From positions 186,001-250,000 of the forward strand of contig NC_037324.1 in the NCBI RefSeq assembly GCF_000143535.2: a stretch of DNA of 64,000 bases, in the 5' to 3' direction. The translations under genes and the position numbers were made by a program. Numbering within the stretch: the stretch's first letter is position 1; every line of letters begins with the position of its first letter. The notes under the pieces are model-generated. The model saw nothing but the letters and a program-made list of their open reading frames with translations. It was not told the DNA's origin and ran no database searches. This document shows, piece after piece, positions 58,014 through 64,000 of the stretch. This stretch comes from Botrytis cinerea B05.10. Its lineage: Eukaryota; Ascomycota; Leotiomycetes; Helotiales; Sclerotiniaceae.

Positions 58014-59000
58014 ATGAATTTCCCTACAATCAGACCGGAGGACAAACGTGCTCGTGTTCCAAACGCTCTTGCACTCATTATCTATCGATTTTTGCCCATA
58101 ATCTGTCTTACGACATTCACAGGCTGGTTCTTCCAAAGACACAGTTTCTTTGTAAGTCCTGGTGATACTTACTGGATGTATCTCACGATAATTCCCGCAA
58201 TGTTAGCCGGCTTGAGCGCAAAGCGTCGCGAGGCAACCACTAATTGTCAGGATTTCATCTTATCCAAAGACTTCTCTCCACGTGAAAAGCTTTCTCAGGT
58301 TCGATTGCTTCTTGAATCCTTTGATGAAACCAGAAGCCCAAACTTTCCTTTCGGATTTCGTAGGAAATCATGGACAGTGGAACGAAGAAAGAGGGAAATC
58401 CAGCTCCAAAAAGAACGCTTTGCAATTTATCTGTCTGGTTCACGACAAGGAATCCCAAGCCCAGCTTCTCTTCGCGAACATTTCTATTCGCTCTTGATTT
58501 GGCTCGCGACATCTTTCCTAGTTGTTCGTGTCTTCCGCCCTGAGATTAGAAGCTGGGATCATTTTCTCGAGTACTTGACGTTTGGAAAGATTCACCATCT
58601 TCTATGTTTCGTCTGCATCATGATTCTGCTTTGTTGCTTCCATTTTCAATTCGGTATATGGATCAACTGGAATGTAGAATCATTAGGCAACACCGCCAGG
58701 AATGTTCGTTACTGCTGTGGAAGTGTTGATTACGAAAGGGCCACCGAGAATAAGCGTACAGAGTTGGAATGGTGGATTGAAGGTATATTAAGGGACGATA
58801 GCGATTCGTTTGCGCTGGCGGAAGAAAGAAGACGAATCATTATTGCTCCCATACAAAGGATGATTCGTGAGAACACGTTTTGCGAGGGAATTTCAACCAG
58901 TGAAATAAACGCTCATAGAAGGCGTGAAATGGCAGATGAAATCTGTAGCGATTGTGAATCTGCACACTGTTGTCTGTCTAAGAGTGTCAAACTGCAATAG
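58014..59000 (+). CDS. four-pass membrane protein, orphan
   Basis: 328 residues in a single exon. Two membrane segments near the N-terminus (IIYRFLPIICLTTFTGWFF and YWMYLTIIPAMLAGL) are followed by a basic loop of about 90 residues with many Arg and Lys (WTVERRKREIQLQKERF), then two more segments (LLIWLATSFLVVRVF and LLCFVCIMILLCCFHFQFGI) and a charged C-terminal part ending with several Cys (CSDCESAHCC). I do not recognise the family. An intact long frame with a starting ATG and consistent topology argues for a real gene; the Cys-rich end might bind metal or be lipidated, which is speculation. Confidence 0.68.
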   Translation: MNFPTIRPEDKRARVPNALALIIYRFLPIICLTTFTGWFFQRHSFFVSPGDTYWMYLTIIPAMLAGLSAKRREATTNCQDFILSKDFSPREKLSQVRLLLESFDETRSPNFPFGFRRKSWTVERRKREIQLQKERFAIYLSGSRQGIPSPASLREHFYSLLIWLATSFLVVRVFRPEIRSWDHFLEYLTFGKIHHLLCFVCIMILLCCFHFQFGIWINWNVESLGNTARNVRYCCGSVDYERATENKRTELEWWIEGILRDDSDSFALAEERRRIIIAPIQRMIRENTFCEGISTSEINAHRRREMADEICSDCESAHCCLSKSVKLQ

Positions 59001-59814
59001 TCTTTCTCTATCAACAACAGTAAGGGTCACCAACCTATTCCTTCAAGTTTGGCAATGAAGTTACTCGGTTTGAGTAAAATTTCCGAGTCATTTATCGCGA
59101 AATCGAGATATCTCAGTACCCCCAGCCCTTGGGCACCGAGAGTAAATCGAAAATCTTCTCTATAGCCTCGCTAGTGTCGTTCTTCGGTCCTCGCTATCAC
59201 ATACTATAAAATCGTATGGAAACTGATTACACTTTGAATCAGCACCGGTTATCAGCTTAATAAGTCGTCCAGTCTTCAATTACTTCGGTTTCTACGCGTA
59301 CTACTACCCGCAACCCATCAATTGCTACCTCCAATAGTAAGACAACGAAGGTGTCATATAAGTTCTGCGAATATACGAACCGAAAAAGAACTTATACCGC
59401 GAGCATAACTATGAGTGTGCGGCTTCTATACACATATTGGCCAAGAGATGGATACGAAAGATTAATCCAGACGATCAGAGGAATAGGATTGGATTTAATA
59501 GCCCCCGCTTCTGTTGTGCTTTGCGAGATCTTGTTATTTAGAGGTAATTCTGTTTTATATGGGATATAGTGAGAGTAATGAGAAGATAACAATGCAATGT
59601 AATACAATATAAAGCAATAGAAATGTTGAAAAGCATTCTACACTTTTCAGATGAATGTTTGTCTGTGCTGACTCCGCTTGGAATATTGTACATGTCGGAA
59701 CATAAAGTATTTCACAGGAAGCACATCGAAAGCGAAGTGTACAGTGGGCGAACAGTGAATGCCTGTTTGACTTTTTACATAATTACCACTCAATGAATAA
59801 ATCCAAACCAAACT
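59001..59814. other. intergenic, convergent 3' regions
   Basis: Between the orphan membrane protein and COG6. Nothing recognised. Confidence 0.5.
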
Positions 59815-61941
59815 TTACGACAGCAAGACCCTAATTTCTCCTCCAGTTCTCGGATACAACACTCGCAAAGGTTCTCTCTCTCCATCCTCTTCATTCAAAC
59901 TCTGCTCCAGTTCTTCGTCGGCCTTTATCAGGCGCCCTTCTACCTTCTCAAAATCACCACAGAATCTCTCGGCCGCCTCTTCGGTAATTTGACGCACTAA
60001 AATACTATTCTGTAGGTCTTTGAGATTTTCCATAGCATCCATTAATGCTGAAGGGAGGAAATCATCTAAGGTTTGGGAAGCCTGTATTAAGGATGCGGGT
60101 TGAAATACTGGGTGATCTCGAATGTCCGTTGTGGAAGATATGGCTTGTAAAAGAGGCTGAAGGGCAGATTTTTCAAGGAAGAATGTGTATTGGTGATCTA
60201 TGAGAGTGGCAGCGTGTTCTTCGATTGTATCTTTGATTTCTGAAACGCGGGAGATAGTGAAGTCGAAGGGAGCCAAAGTTGCTTGGGCGGATAAGAGACA
60301 ATTAATTGTGAAGATGGTGCCCCTCGGAGCTGGGAGATCTTTTGCAATATTTTCGCCGCCTTGCATGAAGGGGTCAAAAGCTTCGGCGAGAATGGGCTCG
60401 AAATCCGCTTCTCGAGTTTCGGGAGATGTGAAAGATGTTTCGTATGTCTTCATGATTGCAGTCAGCTGTTTTAGACCTTCGTGGAGAAAATCAGGTGGAC
60501 TGAGGTTAAGAGGGGCGACTTGGATCTCGGCTTGTAGACTGGTGATATGATCGCGCATCAAGGCTCGGAATTGGCGCAACGCAGATTCTTCGAGTGTTGC
60601 AAGAGATTCTAGGAGGACGGAATCATCCCCCAGTAATCTTTTGAATGTACCGCGATAGAAATTCAACAAATTGGCTATCTTATACGCCATGATTGTCTCC
60701 TCGTGACTTTGTATTACCTGTCCAATCCTTTGACGAAGAACTCGTGCAACACCAGTAACATCCCGATCTACTAATTCGTTGAGAGCTTTCAGCCCATCAA
60801 AATGACCAATCTCGTTCTCATTTTCGCCTATGCGGTTCCAAGGCTCACTATCTAAACCTGCTTGTATCCCTTTTGCAATTTCATCGCCGTCTGAGATAAA
60901 TAGGACTTCAAGTGCTTCTCGTTCGCCCACAGTTGCCGAGTGAGTCCAAGCAAGCATATCACCAACATAACGTAGCGGATCATGAGCTACTAGTTCGATT
61001 GGCTTTATGGAAGAATCTTCTTCGCCGCCAACAGTGGTCCCAGTCAGTGCAGTATAAAATCCATCAGAAAGTATATTTTCCCGTGCTTCGGCAAAGAAGT
61101 CAAGGCAACTTTGAAACAACGATGGCCGTTCTGCTAATACGCGAAGAGCGCGACGGATCGAAGAACTGATTTGTGGATTTTCTAGATTGAGAGTCTTAAA
61201 CTCTCTCTGAATCCATCTATAGAGCTTCTGGAAAGCACCATTGAGATTCTTTGTAGTTTGTTCCATAATTTCCAATCCCAACCGTTGATTCTCTGTTCCA
61301 AGTAAAATCTCACAATCATTTTGAATCTTCTTCGCTCTGTTCAGAATGGAGAAGAATTTGTCATTTACAGGCTCGGCAGTTGAAGTAAGTAACGCAATAT
61401 CATCATCTGACATAATAAAATGTGCATTGAAAGCATTCAATAATTCTTGCTTTGCTTGCATCTGTTCCTTCTGCTTCATGAGCTCGGAAGCTTCCTGTAT
61501 GACTGGAGCTGTTTCTTGATGGGCGGCTGAAATGTGTCGTTTCATCTCCTCACATCCTTGATTGAGAGTAGCAATGGTAAGACCAATGCGTTTAAGTTGC
61601 TAGAGATTGGAATGAGATGGGATTTTCAACAGCAGAAGGGAGAAGCCTCATACCTCAGCAACATGACCAAATTCGCGAATTATATCGCCATTACTTTCGA
61701 TGACCTCCTTTTGAACATCTAATCTCAACTGCCGTCTAGTTTCGGCAGTGTTCTGTGTACCTCGTTTGTCCAACAAGGACAGAGCATCTCTGATATCTGA
61801 ATCGGCATAAGATGCTGAAAGGACACTCGTGACTTTTGAAGATAATGGATTGGTTCTTGATGTTAAAGGGGTTCCAGGAGAATCAGTCCCATCGCTCAAC
61901 CCCGAATGTGATTGTTTTCGAGTGAAGTAATCAGCCGTCAT
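59815..61941 (-). CDS. COG6: conserved oligomeric Golgi complex subunit 6
   Basis: Subunit of lobe B of the COG tethering complex, which recycles Golgi enzymes. Two exons, 61654..61941 and 59815..61599, give 690 residues, normal for the family. The N-terminus is Ser/Thr-rich, then [22 protein letters not shown] begins the conserved helical part; after the 54-nt intron come [14 protein letters not shown] coiled coil, [13 protein letters not shown], and the long all-helical COG6 body ([20 protein letters not shown]). The start at 61941 (MTADYF) is the first true ATG. Divergent from ATG9 with 495 bp between the starts. Confidence 0.92.
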
Positions 61942-62436
61942 GATATCCAAGATTCGAATTCAATCCCCGTTTCTTCAACCTTGAAACTATTTTTAATATT
62001 CGCCGTTTTGTTTGTCTCGAACACAAGTTCAACAATCTCTCATGGGTTATAACAAAGCTAAACCATTTGAGGTTGATAAGAAGGCGGTCAATGTGGCAGA
62101 TAATCGAGTTGCCCGTATCGCATTGAGAGTGGGCGTCATTCATCATTCACCTACTATCTCGTGCTCTGTATTTCAACTATCGACTTGAAACCGTTAACAT
62201 TATTCAGCTGACTTGAAGATCTATTGTCCGTATGGCTGGATACTTCCAGTAATGTATCATATTCAATACCCTACCTAACTCACAATCACTTTCAAGGTCA
62301 TCTTACTCCCTTGTCCGGTTTCAGCATAAATCCTCAAGATTGAGAGCTCGTCGCAGTCTTGACCAGAGATCAAACGGGTTTACTTGGATCTGCAGATCAA
62401 TCCTATACACACTCGGGTCGGTCGACTTTTCTCGCG

Positions 62437-63963
62437 ATGATGACCTCCAACCTTATTTCACGGTTGCTACCATCAAATTCCCAAGCCAGATCGATATATG
62501 ATTCGTTACGTGCTCACGACGAGGTTTCCGAATCGGAATTAGATATAGAGGAACGAGCAGCAATGGCACTCGACGAGGAGAACTTAAGATTTCATGACGA
62601 TGAGTTGGGGAATTTGGCAGATGTGATCGGCGGTGAATCCGTTACAGAAAGTACAAAATTCCTACCCGATCAACAGCAACCAACACACAAGCCAGAATAT
62701 GATCGCAAAGGAAAAGGTAAAGCACGAGCACACACTTTCGCAGAATCGCCTAGGTTACTTACAGAAGATCCCGACGATGATGTACCTGCTTCGTTGTTGA
62801 TAGAGGGAGATAATCGTCATCCTGACCAGGAGGGTCCAGCCATTCGAGCAAGGCAGCCTGCGCTTCCAAAGAAAGCACACGCAATACCGAGACCATCCGC
62901 ACAGCAGATAAAAGAAGAGAGGGACAGAGCTCATTGGGAGATGATGCAGGACCAGCAGAAATTACATCAAGATGACGCAGCCAGGACAACTGGTGTGTCG
63001 CATACACCACAAGCTATCCCTCGGAATACAGGAGTCTATTTGTCAGGCAGCCCAAAAGATAAAGCTATGTACCGATGGGTTAACGTGACAAATCTGGACA
63101 ATTTCATCGGAGATTTATATGCCTATTTTGAGGGGGCAGGTATTTGGTGTATAGTTCTAGCCAAAGCCATCGATATCCTGTGAGTTCATCCTTTCGAAGT
63201 GAAGTATAACCGGGCTAATTTACTGTTTGTTAGCACCCTTCTTTTTGTAACAATATTTACGACTTTTCTTACGCAATGTGTCGACTATAAGAAGATCTAT
63301 CGTGGCAACGCTCGTAGCTTAAGTCAAGCGTTGGTTCCACAATGTACAAAGAAGATATCCGGAATTTCAAATGTAGCGATTTGGCTAGTTTGCCTGTTTG
63401 TCCTCTATAAGATATACCAGCTTTTAACGGATCTCCCGAGGCTTATGAGAATGCGTGACTTCTTTACTTATCTCCTCGAGATTCAGGATAGCAATATGCA
63501 AACCGTATCCTTTCAAGATGTTATAGGCAGGGTAATGGCGCTTCGAGACGCAAATCCTATGACCGTGGAGAGAATTTCGCCGAATAATCGCAAATTTGTC
63601 ATGGGCACTCAATCAAAACAACGACTTGATGCTCATGATATCGCAAATCGTTTGATGAGGAAAGAAAATTACCTCATTGCCCTGGTTAACAAGGAAATTC
63701 TGGATCTGACTTTACCACTCCCTTTTTTGCAAGGACGACAGCTATTCTCGAAAACTTTACAGTGGAACTTAGAGTGGTGCATATTAGATTTTGTTTTCAA
63801 TGACTATGGCCAGGTCAGGCAATTGATTCTGAAGGATTCTCATCGACGGGAGTTGAGCGATGGGTTGCGAAATAGGTTCCTCTTTGCCGGGTTGATGAAC
63901 GTTATCTGTGCTCCCGTCATCGTTGTATATGTGGTGATTGTGTATTTTTTTAAATACTTCAAT
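62437..63963 (+). CDS. ATG9: autophagy-related lipid scramblase ATG9, 5' part
   Basis: Multipass scramblase on small vesicles that seed the autophagosome. Two exons fall in the window, 62437..63179 and 63234..63963 (491 codons), and the window ends in the next intron (GTAAGG at 63964). The acidic, disordered N-terminus is followed near residue 210 by [21 protein letters not shown], the family signature. The membrane segments seen are [38 protein letters not shown], and [17 protein letters not shown]. The DFFTYLLEI and [17 protein letters not shown] stretches are typical of ATG9. The start MMTSN matches other filamentous fungi. The gene is truncated only by the window edge. Confidence 0.95.
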
Positions 63964-64000
63964 GTAAGGTCCATCCTAACCCTCGGCACATGAATTTTTG

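Overview
The window looks like a chromosomal segment of a filamentous ascomycete, probably a leotiomycete of the Sclerotiniaceae (Botrytis/Sclerotinia type). The reasons are short GT-AG introns of about 45-80 nt with CTAAC-like branch sites, AT-leaning intergenic DNA, and a fungal gene set that includes a DIM-2 cytosine methyltransferase, ATG26 with PH and GRAM domains, CMR1, VID27, Mtf2-like, DUF3602-like and NYN-domain proteins. The genus is an inference. Exon structures were worked out by hand from reading phase, splice sites and family knowledge.

Left part (0-24 kb), mostly conserved housekeeping genes: DIM-2-like DNA methyltransferase (-), mitochondrial Mtf2-like protein (-) divergent from CMR1 (+), ATG26 sterol glucosyltransferase (+, five exons), FCP1 CTD phosphatase (+, five exons), complex I subunit NDUFA13/GRIM-19 (+, with a first intron of about 1 kb) and cytidine deaminase (+).

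Middle accessory region (24-36 kb): gene-poor. It holds an 81-residue orphan protein with a TATA box and a probably intron-bearing leader, about 3 kb without a convincing gene, and two decayed genes on the minus strand: a cytochrome P450 with an internal deletion and a 4-bp insertion, and a heavily degraded adenylate-forming (NRPS-like) enzyme. A hot-dog thioesterase-like gene and a small DUF3602-like gene follow. The two pseudogenes look like the remains of a small metabolic gene cluster.

Right part (37-64 kb): NYN-domain nuclease-like protein, a lipoxygenase in three exons, VID27 (-), mitochondrial ribosomal protein uS17m, an MIT-AAA ATPase (-), a GT25-like glycosyltransferase, two small membrane proteins that are divergently arranged and probably related, another orphan membrane protein, and a divergent COG6/ATG9 pair. 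ATG9 runs off the right edge.

The most unusual structures are a 33-unit, 18-nt minisatellite between the two small membrane-protein genes, a 53-bp GC-rich element present twice in opposite orientation (once inside the NDUFA13 intron), the transposon-footprint-like lesion in the P450, and a potential pseudoknot with a tRNA-anticodon-like hairpin upstream of VID27.
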